Source of the DNA: Planctomycetota bacterium
GTDB lineage: Bacteria; Planctomycetota; Phycisphaerae; Sedimentisphaerales; Anaerobacaceae
Reading direction: 5' to 3'
Assembly: GCA_013349615.1 (NCBI GenBank)
Contig: DUZJ01000004.1
Span: 1-64,000, forward strand
Length of the DNA stretch: 64,000 nucleotides
The notes below the pieces were generated by a model. The model was not told the origin of the DNA and searched no databases. It saw only the letters and a list, made by a program, of their open reading frames with translations. Position numbers and translations under genes: made by a program. Positions 42,205 through 51,501 of the stretch are shown here, one piece after another (position 1 is the first letter of the stretch; every line of letters begins with the position of its first letter).

Positions 42205-43404
42205 TTATCTTCGCCTCCGAGTGGTTCTTTTTAGTTTGTCATAAGCGGCCTCGATGGAATTCAGCTCAATCTTGAAAGGCCAGGTGGAAAGATGTAAATC
42301 AGGGTACTTCCTGGCCAGTCTTATCAAGGTTTGTAAATCAGCTCTTTCGCTTCGCAGGATTTTGAGTATCTTGGCAGTAGGTTGCTCGTATTCGAGCTGC
42401 TGTTTTTTGAGGTCAAGAGATTTTCTTATTCTTGCTGCTTGTCCCTTTGCCCTTTTCAATTCCAATCGGGCATTTTGCAAATCTTTGTTTATTACAATTT
42501 GGGCGTTGTCGGCCTGCAAATGCCGGAGAAGGTCTCGCCTGGAATTGAAAACTTTGTCGGCAATTCCACATTTGACAGCGTCCTGTGCGGTTAGGGTCAG
42601 GAGTGTGCCTTTTTTGCTCCAGACGTGGACGAGGTCCTGTCGGGGATTTTTGTTGGCCGGGTCAATAAAGAGTCTTCTGTTGGCTTCTGATACCTCTATG
42701 ACTTCTATGTCCCTATCAGCCATTGCCATCGCGAGGATTCCGGGTCGGCCATGCTGCTCAGCCATTGACGCCAGATGGGCACGCCAGGATGAGATGAGCT
42801 TCTCGCCGAGTTCTTCGCCGAAGATTTTTTTGACTTCTTTCGGGCCGCTACCGGACCTGGCTACGAGCGAGGCTGCGCCTATGACGGAGTTATCGGCCAT
42901 ATAAATCTTATCGCAGGCAATGGCTATAACGGCGCCGCCTGATATAGCGCCTCTGTGTTTGCCGCCCCTGACAAAAGCCACGACCCGGCAGTAGTCGGTG
43001 TTCGTAATCGCGCCGCCAATCCGCTGAACCAGGTCGAGCTGTCCACCCGGCGTGCTTATCTCGAACACAATAAACAAAGGGCCTTCGTCTGCGGCCTTGA
43101 TTATCGCCTGAACCAGTGACTGAGTTTCAATCTCCAGTTCTATATGGTCATCGAGTGTAAGAATGATTACCTTGTTGTTCCTGCCCAGGTGGTCGGGCGT
43201 AATCTGCCACTGGGCCAGATTGAGTCTGAGCCTGCCTTTTTCCTGGGTGTGGACGATGGTCTCACTGCCTTTGGTCTGGCTGGTTGCGTAACCGTGCAGG
43301 ATTTCTTGTGTCTTGCGGTTTATAAATGTGTCGGCCAGGCAGGGTATAATAATGACGAGAATAAGCAGAGAAACTGTAAAAATCACTATATGTGGCTTTT
43401 TCAT
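42205..43404 (-). CDS. ClpP-fold membrane protease (NfeD/SppA-like)
   Basis: The 399-residue protein has an N-terminal transmembrane/signal segment (~5-23) and a ClpP-type serine protease domain: 'ISTPGGQLDLVQRIGGAI', 'VVAFVRGGKHRGAISGGAVIAIACDKIYMADNSVIGAAS' with the likely catalytic serine in 'AISGG', and 'LTAQDAVKCGIADKVF'. The C-terminal ~110 residues form a charged helical region ('LELKRAKGQAARIRKSLDLKKQQLEYEQ'), not an NfeD-type beta domain. The ATG at 43404 is chosen over an upstream in-frame start at 43446. It is convergent with the ArfB-like gene. Confidence 0.8.
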   Translation of the reverse strand: MKKPHIVIFTVSLLILVIIIPCLADTFINRKTQEILHGYATSQTKGSETIVHTQEKGRLRLNLAQWQITPDHLGRNNKVIILTLDDHIELEIETQSLVQAIIKAADEGPLFIVFEISTPGGQLDLVQRIGGAITNTDYCRVVAFVRGGKHRGAISGGAVIAIACDKIYMADNSVIGAASLVARSGSGPKEVKKIFGEELGEKLISSWRAHLASMAEQHGRPGILAMAMADRDIEVIEVSEANRRLFIDPANKNPRQDLVHVWSKKGTLLTLTAQDAVKCGIADKVFNSRRDLLRHLQADNAQIVINKDLQNARLELKRAKGQAARIRKSLDLKKQQLEYEQPTAKILKILRSERADLQTLIRLARKYPDLHLSTWPFKIELNSIEAAYDKLKRTTRRRR

Positions 43405-43539
43405 ATAACGTAGTTCCAATCTTCCCTTTATTTTATTATACCACATTTGCCTCGAAAATGGAATATCAAGTTTGAAAAAGCTCCTGATTTGTGGTAAAAA
43501 ACGTTCGAGTTCGCGTGGACCTGTCTTTAAGGTATTTGT

Positions 43540-46500
43540 ATGTCAGTTCAATTTATTCTTGGCAGAAGCGGCACGGGCAAGACGAGCTTTTGTATAAAAG
43601 CGATTGTCAATGCCTTGCTTAAAGCCGCCGGCGCGCAGCCGTTGATTCTGTTAGTTCCGGAGCAGGCGACCTATCAGGCTGAGCGTGCCATCCTGGCCGA
43701 CAAGAGGATAGCCGGCTACAACAGGCTTCAGGTGCTTTCGTTTGACCGTCTGCAGTTTTTGTTGTCAGGTAAAAATACAGCGAGGCCGGCCCTTTCGCGC
43801 ATCGGCAGACAAATGATGGTCCACCGGATTTTGCGGGATAATAAAAGTAAATTGAAGGTCTTCGGCTCGTCGGCGACCTTGCCCGGCTTGGGTCGGCAGA
43901 CGGCACAGACTATTGCCGAGCTGCACCAGTATGCAAAGACGCCCGACGATATTGACGAGTTGCTGAGCGAATTAAAGAAGGACGAACGCAACAATTTAGC
44001 TGCATTGAAATTTGCCGATATCGGCCTGATTCTAAGAGAATATCTGGAGTTTATCGAGGGTAAGTTTATTGATCCTGATATTCAGTTGGCTCGTTCGTGC
44101 AAGGCGGTGGGGACAGCGGCTTTTGTTAAGGGCGCAAAATTATGGGTTGATGGTTTTGCCGGTTTTACAACGGCCGAAATTGCAATCTTAACTGAGCTGC
44201 TGAAGGCGGTCACAGATGCACAAATTGCACTTTGTCTGGACCCATCGAATATAGATTTGGCGAATCCCGATGCCGGCGGACTTGACCCGGTTGGCATATT
44301 CGGCCCGACTGAACGAACGTATGCTGAGCTTGTCGAAACAATAAAAAAATGCAAACTTCGATTGGACGAGCCGATAATTCTTGATGAGGCGGTCAGATTC
44401 TCTTCGTGTCGGCCGCTCGCTCATATCGAGCGAAATATGTTCGTGCTGGAACCGGCCAGGATACCCGCGTCGGATAATATTCGCGTCATATCGGCGCCAA
44501 ATGCCCGGGCTGAAATCCGGTTTGTTGCAAGGCAGATACTCCGATTGGTCAAGGAAACCGATTTCCGATACCGTGACATTGCGGTTATTGCATCAGATAT
44601 CGACCGCTATGAACACTATATACGGGCGTATTTTGATGACTATGGCGTGCCGTTTTTTATTGATAAGCGAAAATCATTGAACCAGCATCCGATGGTTCAG
44701 CTTATCAGCTCGGTGCTGCAGGTTGTGACGGGCGGCTTTTCTAACAGTGATATTTTCACATATCTTAAAACGGACCTTGTGCCAATAGAGCGAAGTGATA
44801 TAGACGTACTGGAAAATTACTGTCTTGCGTATGGAGTAAATGCCGGCGACTGGCAAAGCGGGCAAGTGTGGCATTTTGCCGGTGACGGTAATTATGACGA
44901 GCAGCGGATAAACGAAATCCGGCAAAAGGCCATTGGGCCGTTGCTTGAGCTTCGAGACAGGCTCCGTCCGGGTGGCAATGCGGTAAATAAGATGAGCGCA
45001 GATGAGTTTGTGCGGGCTGTTTCTGATTTTCTCAGGGTACTGAAGGTCAGGCAAACAATCAGGGATTGGATTAAAGAAGCTGAGAAAAGCAAAGATGAAA
45101 CAGGTGCCAATGTTCATCGGCAGCTTTACGGTAAGCTCGTGGATATATTTGACGAGCTTGTCGAGGTCTTTGCCGGACGCCGGATGAGCTGTGAGGATTA
45201 TGTTGCGATTCTGGATTCTGCGTTTTCGCAGTTGACGTTAGCTTTCATTCCGCCGACACTGGACCAGGTCCTTGTGGGCTCTATTGAGCGCAGCCGACAC
45301 CCGGATTTGAAAGCGGTTTTTCTAATAGGCGCGACGCAAAGACAGTTTCCCGTGCCGGTACGTTCGGACAGCATATTGACCGATGATGACCGCAGGGCAG
45401 CCGACGAGGCCAAATTTACGCTGGCGGCAACAGAAACTCAGAAGCTTGCCGAGCGCCAATACCTGGCTTACATCGCATTTACACGTCCATCAGAATTTCT
45501 GTGTGTTACATACCCTGTTACTGATGATAGCGGCGGTGCCGTGCCTCGCTCCCAATTTATAGACAATCTTGAATCGTTGTTTGAAAATCTGAAAGAAGAG
45601 TCAATTGCGGCCGAACAGATTGCGATTGAAGAGGTTCACAATAAGAGCGAACTGGCCGATTTGCTTTGCAGCTCGCTTGGCAAAGATAGGGCTCGATACT
45701 CGCTTGAAGTTTCTAACGAGCAGTTTAGTGGATTATTGGATGATATGTGCGCCGATGAGGAACTTGCTGAGGCAGGTGCGAATGTGCTGTCAGCGGTAAA
45801 TTATGAGAATCGTGCGGAGCTGGATAAAGAGGTAGTTGAGAAGCTCTTTGGTGAGCGGATAGGCAGCTCTGCAACAAGACTGGGCACTTTTGCTGCGTGT
45901 CCGTATCAGTATTTCGCCCGCTATGTGCTGAAATTGAAAGAGCGAGACGAGTTTAAACTTGAGCCGCTGGACTTGGGCAATTTTTATCATCGAGTTCTGG
46001 ATGCACTGCTGAAGAAACTTGGCGAAGAAAAAAAAGATTTTGCGACGGTTGAGAACGAGGAGTTATTGGGGCTTCTGAGCGAACAGATAACGAGAATTAT
46101 TCAGACGGACTCGTTTATATCCAACTTTGCTCGTCGCAGTGGTCATAACCTGTTTATCATCAATTCCGCCGCTGAGGTTCTCGAGGATTGCGTTCGTGCT
46201 ATAGGGCAAATGGTACGTGCAGGCAGCTTCAGACCTGCGCTGTCCGAAGTTTCGTTCGGCCAGGTACGGCAAGCAAAGGATACGCTTGACGAATATGAGC
46301 TTTCGCTTGCAGGTGGTCGCCTGTTGTCTTTGAACGGCAAGGTTGACCGAATTGATATTGCGGAACTGGACGGCAAAAAATTTGCGGCCGTTTTCGACTA
46401 TAAGCGTCGAGGCGCATCCTTTAGCTGGTCAAAGTTTTACTATGGTCTGGATATGCAGCTTCCGATTTATATGCTCGCCGTCAAGAATGCAGACAAGCCG

Positions 46501-46983
46501 AAGGTAGAAAGTGTTGTTGGTGCGTTTTATATGCCGGTGGAAACGGGAATTGAACAGGCTGCTCTCGATGAATTATCAGCCAAAGCGGGAAAATTTGATT
46601 ATAAGGCAAAGGGAATATTGAATGGTGAATTTTTCCAGCAGCTTGACTCTTCTGCCACTTCCGGCTGGGACAAATTTTATAATTTCCGTATCAGCTCAAA
46701 AGATGGTCAGTATGGCGACTACGGCAGAAGTGGAGCATTGAAGCCGGGTGATTTCGAGAAAGTTCTTGAGTTTACCGAGAAAAAAATAGTTGAGATGGCA
46801 AAAGAGATTCTCGCAGGCAGGATTGATATCAGGCCGTATAGACTTGGCACGGTGTCCCCGTGCAGCTACTGCAAATACAAGCCGGTTTGCCGATTCGATT
46901 GGCAGGTAAATGATTATAACGTCCTGGCGCCGCTTAAAAAGGTGCAGGTTCTCGAAGAGATGAAGAAGGCTGATGGCCGATAA
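43540..46983 (+). CDS. addB: ATP-dependent nuclease subunit AddB
   Basis: AddAB resects double-strand breaks to start recombination. The 1147-residue AddB opens with the P-loop 'LGRSGTGKTSFC' (~7-18). It has helicase-like parts through ~700 ('RSRHPDLKAVFLIGATQRQFPVPV') and ends in a PD-(D/E)XK nuclease domain: 'GNFYHRVLDALLKKL', 'GKVDRIDIAEL' and 'AVFDYKRRG'. Four cysteines (C787 in 'FAACPYQYFARY' and C1108, C1111, C1117 in 'CSYCKYKPVC') match the Fe-S site of AddB. It overlaps addA by 11 bases, so the two are co-translated. Confidence 0.95.
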   Translation: MSVQFILGRSGTGKTSFCIKAIVNALLKAAGAQPLILLVPEQATYQAERAILADKRIAGYNRLQVLSFDRLQFLLSGKNTARPALSRIGRQMMVHRILRDNKSKLKVFGSSATLPGLGRQTAQTIAELHQYAKTPDDIDELLSELKKDERNNLAALKFADIGLILREYLEFIEGKFIDPDIQLARSCKAVGTAAFVKGAKLWVDGFAGFTTAEIAILTELLKAVTDAQIALCLDPSNIDLANPDAGGLDPVGIFGPTERTYAELVETIKKCKLRLDEPIILDEAVRFSSCRPLAHIERNMFVLEPARIPASDNIRVISAPNARAEIRFVARQILRLVKETDFRYRDIAVIASDIDRYEHYIRAYFDDYGVPFFIDKRKSLNQHPMVQLISSVLQVVTGGFSNSDIFTYLKTDLVPIERSDIDVLENYCLAYGVNAGDWQSGQVWHFAGDGNYDEQRINEIRQKAIGPLLELRDRLRPGGNAVNKMSADEFVRAVSDFLRVLKVRQTIRDWIKEAEKSKDETGANVHRQLYGKLVDIFDELVEVFAGRRMSCEDYVAILDSAFSQLTLAFIPPTLDQVLVGSIERSRHPDLKAVFLIGATQRQFPVPVRSDSILTDDDRRAADEAKFTLAATETQKLAERQYLAYIAFTRPSEFLCVTYPVTDDSGGAVPRSQFIDNLESLFENLKEESIAAEQIAIEEVHNKSELADLLCSSLGKDRARYSLEVSNEQFSGLLDDMCADEELAEAGANVLSAVNYENRAELDKEVVEKLFGERIGSSATRLGTFAACPYQYFARYVLKLKERDEFKLEPLDLGNFYHRVLDALLKKLGEEKKDFATVENEELLGLLSEQITRIIQTDSFISNFARRSGHNLFIINSAAEVLEDCVRAIGQMVRAGSFRPALSEVSFGQVRQAKDTLDEYELSLAGGRLLSLNGKVDRIDIAELDGKKFAAVFDYKRRGASFSWSKFYYGLDMQLPIYMLAVKNADKPKVESVVGAFYMPVETGIEQAALDELSAKAGKFDYKAKGILNGEFFQQLDSSATSGWDKFYNFRISSKDGQYGDYGRSGALKPGDFEKVLEFTEKKIVEMAKEILAGRIDIRPYRLGTVSPCSYCKYKPVCRFDWQVNDYNVLAPLKKVQVLEEMKKADGR

Positions 46984-49900
46984 GAAGATAAAATGGACTA
47001 AGCAGCAGAAACGGGCGATTACCGCACGGGGAAGTGACGTTCTGGTGACCGCCTCAGCGGGGACCGGAAAGACGGCGGTATTGTCCGGTCGCTGCGTCGA
47101 TATCGTACGTGACAAAACCCTATGTCCTGACGTTTTCAGTATGCTTGTGTTGACCTTTACGGAGATGGCCGCCGAGCAAATGCGATGGCGGATTGCCGAG
47201 CAGCTTCGGGCTGCGTTCCTGGAAAGCAGGGACACTCATCTTCGCCGCCAGCTTATATTGCTGCAAGGTGCTGATGTCAGTACGATACATTCGTTTTGCA
47301 AACGGCTTATCACTGAGTATTTCTACAAGCTCACCCTTGACCCGACTTTTAGGGTAATCGACGCCGACGAAGCGAGATTACTCAAGGCAGAGGTGTTGGA
47401 AAAGACAATCGACTGGGCGTGGGAGCAGAGCAACTTAATACCGGCCCTTCAGCAGCTTTTGTCGCGGCGCGACCTTCGCACAAATGATGGTTTTCTCACA
47501 AGGGTAATCGAGTTGAGCAATTTTCTGGATGGTGTTGTTTCACGAGAAAACTGGTACGAGCGAGCGACACGGCTTGCAGAGGCGGCCAATCCATTCACGA
47601 CCGAGCTGGGTGAGAAACAAAAGCAGATTATTGGTGAGAAATTTCAATACATTCTTAATCAGCTTCGGTATGCCGGGAATTTATATCGGAATGAAAATCC
47701 TGATGGTGACTGGGGCCCAGAGTGTGAAGATACTTTTATAAAGCCCGTTCTACAATGTGTTGAGCTTTTGAAAGCAGGCGATTGGGACAGGTGCGCAGAG
47801 AAAATAAGAAACTTTGAAAAGCCCACGGTAAGAAAGCCCAAAGGACCGGCGGCAGCGACTGCTGAGCTTATACAAAAAACAGTAAAAAAGGCAGTAGATT
47901 CCTTTGAGAGACTTTCGGAGCTTGCGGTAGTGAATCCTGAGTATCTGGACAGGGTCGGCAGGGCGGCAAGCCTGCAGACGAAGGTGCTCATCGAGCTTGT
48001 TAAAAAATTCGACCGGTTATACAGTGACGCCAAACGAGCGGTGAGCTGCCTCGATTTTGCCGACCTCGAACATTATGCTCTAAAACTGCTGTCCGAACAG
48101 GATTCTTCAGAGGAAAAGCTGGCGCCATCCGAAACGGCCCTGGCGCTTCGGCGCAGGTTCAAATACATATTTGTCGATGAATATCAGGACATTAATCCCG
48201 TCCAGCAGGCGATACTCGATTTGCTTAGCTCCGGCGGAAATGTCTTTGTTGTCGGCGATGTCAAACAAAGTATTTACGCCTGGCGGGGGGCCGAACCGGA
48301 GATTTTTATCAGGCGTCTTGGCCCTGCATCGGTCGATTCAGCGAAAACACCAAACGGATTGCGGGTCGACCTGAATGCCAATTTCCGCTCGGCTAAAAGT
48401 ATTCTCGATTTTGTCAACACAATATTTGGACGCATAATGACCACATCCTTTGCGAAGATTGATTACGATGACTCTGCAAAATTGACACCTGCAATTGAAG
48501 ACGAAACCAAATCACAAGCGCCGGGTGACAGCAGACCGGTGGTTGAATTCCACATCCTCGATGAAATAGAGCCGGACAAGGATTCGGAAAAAGAGCAGAG
48601 CAGCCAAATAGCTGGCGGGGAAGAAATAAATATTATCAGTTCCCGGCAGCGTCAGGCGGCGATGATTGCCGAGCGTATCAGGCAAATGGTCGGGGCCGAA
48701 ACCGGGAGCCCGGAATTTCAAATATATGATAAGCGGCGGCAGTGCCTGCGTGACGTTGAATATCGTGACATTGTGGTATTGATGCGCTCACTGGCCAAAA
48801 AGGCCAATGATTATGTGGAGGTGTTTCAGTTGGCCGGTGTGCCTGTGAGCTGTCAGGCTACGGCGGGCTATTTCGAAGCAACTGAAATTACCGATATGTT
48901 GAGTTTGCTCAAGGTCCTGGATAATCCTCAGCGCGATATAGAATTGGCTGCTGTGCTGCGGAGCCCGTTCTTCAGGATTAGTGATACTGAATTGGCGGCG
49001 CTCAAAATCCACACTGAAAAAGGTGAGAATAGCAGAAACTTTTATAGTTGTGTGGTTCAATACTGTAATAGTGAGCAGGATACGGAGCTGGTAAAGAAGC
49101 TCAAGGGGATACTAACTTTGATTGAGCAGTGGCGGACACTTGCCCGGCGGGGCAATTTAGCGGATTTGCTCTGGCATATCTATCGTCAAACCGGCTTTCT
49201 GTCATTTGTTTCCGCTTTGCCGAATGGCCGGACGCGAAGGGCCAATCTTCTTAAACTGCACGACAGGGCAATACAGTTTGAGGGTTTTGCCAGCAGTGCC
49301 GGAGGCGTTTCACTTACGCGCTTTGTTGAGTTTATCGAGAAGCTTCAGGAAGTGGGCCAGGATTGGGCGCCTGCTGAGCCGGAAGCCGCGGCCGGTAATG
49401 CCGTCCGCATCTTAAGCGTGCATAAGAGCAAAGGACTCGAATTCCCGGTCGTCTTTTTGGCTGAGCTGAGTAGTAAGTTTAATAAACAGGACGTTTACGC
49501 GGACTGCCTTGCCGACGATGATAATACGGTAGGGCTGCAAATAATCGACCGCGAGTCGAATAGCAGGCTGCGTTCGCTTGCATACCAGGTCATCGCCGAG
49601 CAGAAACTTTCGCAGTCCCTGGCCGAAGAGATGCGTATCCTTTACGTCGCAACCACGCGGGCAAGGCAGCGCCTTGTCCTGACCGCCTGCGGGAAGAAAA
49701 AGCATTGCCGCGATATTGTCCGCAGCGGATTTTATTTTGGCGCCGAGCCTATTGCCGATTGGCAGCTTCGCCGGTGCCGCAGTCCCCTTGAATGGATTCT
49801 CTATGGTCTTTCCGACCGGAGAAACTTACATAATGTTTTTGAAACCGGCTTGTCGGAACAGGCGATTGACGATGATTTATTCAGCCTGAAACTGTACAGC

Positions 49901-50851
49901 CAGGCCGAACTACAACGACTCTCCGAGTTTGTCGTCAGATTAACAGAAAACAGAAGACAGAAGACAGAAGACAGAAGTAGGGGCGGTTCGCGAACCGCCC
50001 TCGATCCTGCGGCCGGGGGCAAAAGACTTGCACAGCTAAAGAAGTCGTTTGCCTGGCGGTATGCATTCGGCGATGCGCCGGTACTTGCCGCCAAACAATC
50101 GGTAACGGAGTTGACACATCACAGTGATGAACACACAAGAATCGATTATTCAAGGGTGTTGGAACGTGAGCCAATCGCGGCTGCTGAAACTGGTTTGGCT
50201 GGACCTGTGGAAGGCCGACTAATCGGCACGGCTGCGCACCTTGTAATCGCCCACCTTGATTTGAGTAAGGTGATAAACAAAGGAGCAATCGAAAAGACGA
50301 AGGAAAAACTTTTGGCTGATGGAGCTATAACCGAAGCCGTCGCCGGGCATATCGACACAGATTCGATAATGGGTTTTTTTGAAAGCAAACTGGGCCGGAT
50401 GGCCCTTGCTCGTGAGAATACTCTTTGGCGTGAATGGCCGTTCACCTTCGCTCTGCCTGTTGTGGCACGGGCTTCCAGCCCGTGGTCCACGGCCAGGCCT
50501 GTCCCGAGCGAAGTCGAGGGGATGGCCACGCCACTATCGACGAGCCCCGTTAGAAATCCTACAATGAGAACAGACAATATGATGGAAAAGGGAAAAATTT
50601 CTAACGGGGCGAGCGACGAAACTATTATCGTTCAGGGCATAATCGATATGTTGGTTCAAACACCAAAGGGCCTGCTTGTAATAGATTTCAAGACCGACCG
50701 GATAACTATCGACGAAGTTTCAGAGCGTGCCGAGCTTTATCGTCGGCAGTTGGAGCTTTACGGCAGGGCGGCAGGTGCTATCTTGAAGGAAAAACTCCTC
50801 GCCAAATGGCTGTATTTCCTGACACCGGCCACCGGGTTTGAGTTCAAATGA
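46973..50851 (+). CDS. addA: ATP-dependent helicase/nuclease subunit AddA with in-frame repeat inserts
   Basis: AddA is the helicase-nuclease partner of AddB. The 1292-residue protein has the UvrD-type motifs 'VTASAGTGKTAVLSGR' (~23), 'STIHSFCKRLI', 'FVDEYQDINPVQQAIL', 'VGDVKQSIYAWRGAEPEIF', 'VHKSKGLEFPVVFL' and 'EEMRILYVATTRARQRLVLTA'. The nuclease domain has 'GTAAHLVIAHLDL' (~1085) and 'VQGIIDMLV...LLVIDFKTDR' (~1220-1240). Three stretches (about residues 990-1010, 1164-1185 and 1191-1213) are translated copies of repeats found between genes elsewhere in this window. All keep the frame open and fall in linkers, not in motifs, so the protein is probably still functional. Confidence 0.93.
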   Translation: MADKKIKWTKQQKRAITARGSDVLVTASAGTGKTAVLSGRCVDIVRDKTLCPDVFSMLVLTFTEMAAEQMRWRIAEQLRAAFLESRDTHLRRQLILLQGADVSTIHSFCKRLITEYFYKLTLDPTFRVIDADEARLLKAEVLEKTIDWAWEQSNLIPALQQLLSRRDLRTNDGFLTRVIELSNFLDGVVSRENWYERATRLAEAANPFTTELGEKQKQIIGEKFQYILNQLRYAGNLYRNENPDGDWGPECEDTFIKPVLQCVELLKAGDWDRCAEKIRNFEKPTVRKPKGPAAATAELIQKTVKKAVDSFERLSELAVVNPEYLDRVGRAASLQTKVLIELVKKFDRLYSDAKRAVSCLDFADLEHYALKLLSEQDSSEEKLAPSETALALRRRFKYIFVDEYQDINPVQQAILDLLSSGGNVFVVGDVKQSIYAWRGAEPEIFIRRLGPASVDSAKTPNGLRVDLNANFRSAKSILDFVNTIFGRIMTTSFAKIDYDDSAKLTPAIEDETKSQAPGDSRPVVEFHILDEIEPDKDSEKEQSSQIAGGEEINIISSRQRQAAMIAERIRQMVGAETGSPEFQIYDKRRQCLRDVEYRDIVVLMRSLAKKANDYVEVFQLAGVPVSCQATAGYFEATEITDMLSLLKVLDNPQRDIELAAVLRSPFFRISDTELAALKIHTEKGENSRNFYSCVVQYCNSEQDTELVKKLKGILTLIEQWRTLARRGNLADLLWHIYRQTGFLSFVSALPNGRTRRANLLKLHDRAIQFEGFASSAGGVSLTRFVEFIEKLQEVGQDWAPAEPEAAAGNAVRILSVHKSKGLEFPVVFLAELSSKFNKQDVYADCLADDDNTVGLQIIDRESNSRLRSLAYQVIAEQKLSQSLAEEMRILYVATTRARQRLVLTACGKKKHCRDIVRSGFYFGAEPIADWQLRRCRSPLEWILYGLSDRRNLHNVFETGLSEQAIDDDLFSLKLYSQAELQRLSEFVVRLTENRRQKTEDRSRGGSRTALDPAAGGKRLAQLKKSFAWRYAFGDAPVLAAKQSVTELTHHSDEHTRIDYSRVLEREPIAAAETGLAGPVEGRLIGTAAHLVIAHLDLSKVINKGAIEKTKEKLLADGAITEAVAGHIDTDSIMGFFESKLGRMALARENTLWREWPFTFALPVVARASSPWSTARPVPSEVEGMATPLSTSPVRNPTMRTDNMMEKGKISNGASDETIIVQGIIDMLVQTPKGLLVIDFKTDRITIDEVSERAELYRRQLELYGRAAGAILKEKLLAKWLYFLTPATGFEFK
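49942..50000. repeat. Repeat insert i in addA: minisatellite plus perfect palindrome
   Basis: A 'GAAGACAGAAGACAGA' tract (49942-49978) is followed by a perfect 20-bp palindrome GGGCGGTTCGCGAACCGCCC (49981-50000). The tract matches intergenic ones at 39003 and 39501. Confidence 0.75.
50463..50525. repeat. Repeat insert ii in addA: hairpin plus 'CCTGTCC(T/C)GAGC' unit
   Basis: CACGGGCT-TCC-AGCCCGTG forms an 8-bp stem (50466-50484). It is followed by the 'CCTGTCCCGAGCGAAGTCGAGGG' unit (50498-50520), which has intergenic copies at 40178, 51011 and 301. Confidence 0.7.
50544..50610. repeat. CCCCGTTAGAAA mini-element inside addA (insert iii)
   Basis: Arms GCCCCGTTAGAAAT and ATTTCTAACGGGGC are perfectly complementary over 14 bp with a ~39-nt centre. 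This is a full copy of the element seen at 34249. It is read in frame as residues ~1191-1213. Confidence 0.85.
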
Positions 50852-50875
50852 TTTTTCATCATTTCGACCGAAGTC

Positions 50876-50921
50876 CCGAACCAATTAGGCGTAAGCCTAA
50901 GCTCAATTGGTGCGGGGCGAA
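50876..50921. repeat. Palindromic element, GCACCAAT family (short copy)
   Basis: 'ACCAATTAGGCGTAAGCCTAAGCTCAATTGGTGCGG' has inverted ends like those at 4611-4672 but lacks the 33-nt centre. Confidence 0.6.
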
Positions 50922-50962
50922 GCGGAGAAATCTGCTCATACCATGTAAACGCTCCTACGTTT

Positions 50963-50988
50963 GTCATTCCCGCGCAGGCGGGAATCCA
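50963..50988. repeat. REP-like hairpin repeat
   Basis: GTCATTCCCGC and GCGGGAATCCA arms, same family as 10363-10388. A diverged copy follows at 51075-51100. Confidence 0.7.
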
Positions 50989-51109
50989 CTAACCTTTCAT
51001 ACCGAGCGCACCTGTCCTGAGCGGAGTCGAAGGAGTGAAGGCTCTATCATTCGTCGCTCATGTATTGTTGAATTGTCATTCCCGCGGAAGCAGGAAACCA
51101 GATATTTAG

Positions 51110-51131
51110 CCCCCGATTCTTGAATCGGGGG
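51110..51131. terminator. GC-rich hairpin, possible terminator
   Basis: CCCCCGATTC-TT-GAATCGGGGG is a perfect 10-bp stem. No clear T-run follows, so termination is uncertain. Confidence 0.4.
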
Positions 51132-51260
51132 TCTCGTTCATAAGCATCACACTTCACGAAATATGATTTTCTTCTTGCAAATCCCTCTTAAATAGTGTAA
51201 ATTTACCATCAGCGAACGGTAAAGTCGGACATCCTGGATTTATACTTTTCAATAACGGCT

Positions 51261-51497
51261 TTGGATAAAAAGCGGTGGATTGAACTTTGCGAAACGATTA
51301 ACGCCAAAGATAATGACACGCGTACGTCTTATAGAGATGAGCAACGTGCTTGGTATGACACTTTGAGAGATTTTCTCCCATCAGTAAAAGGCATTAAACC
51401 TACTATCAGACTATTTAGCAAAGATTTCGTGTGGTGTAGTTTGGATCCTAATAACCCGTTAGATGTTCAAAAATTTAAGAGGTATTTGAAAGGTTAG
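51261..51497 (+). CDS. Small AT-rich gene of unknown function
   Basis: The 78-residue protein is helical at the N-terminus ('DKKRWIELCETINAKDNDTRTSYRDEQRAWYDTLRDFLP') and mixed afterwards ('RLFSKDFVWCSLDP'). It starts at TTG; no ATG exists in the frame and the ribosome-binding site is poor, so translation is uncertain. Only four bases separate it from the next gene, and it shares that gene's AT-rich codon use. I recognise no family. Confidence 0.5.
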   Translation: MDKKRWIELCETINAKDNDTRTSYRDEQRAWYDTLRDFLPSVKGIKPTIRLFSKDFVWCSLDPNNPLDVQKFKRYLKG

Positions 51498-51501
51498 ACT
51501 T

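Larger units (their letters stand above)
50852..51260. other. Repeat-filled spacer between addA and the AT-rich pair
   Basis: No gene is seen. The spacer holds a GCACCAAT palindrome (50876-50921), REP-like hairpins at 50963-50988 and 51075-51100, a 'CCTGTCCTGAGC' unit (51011-51034) and a strong hairpin at 51110-51131. A possible promoter (TTGCAA 51175, TAAATT 51198, 17-nt spacing) lies before the pair of unknown genes. Confidence 0.6.
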
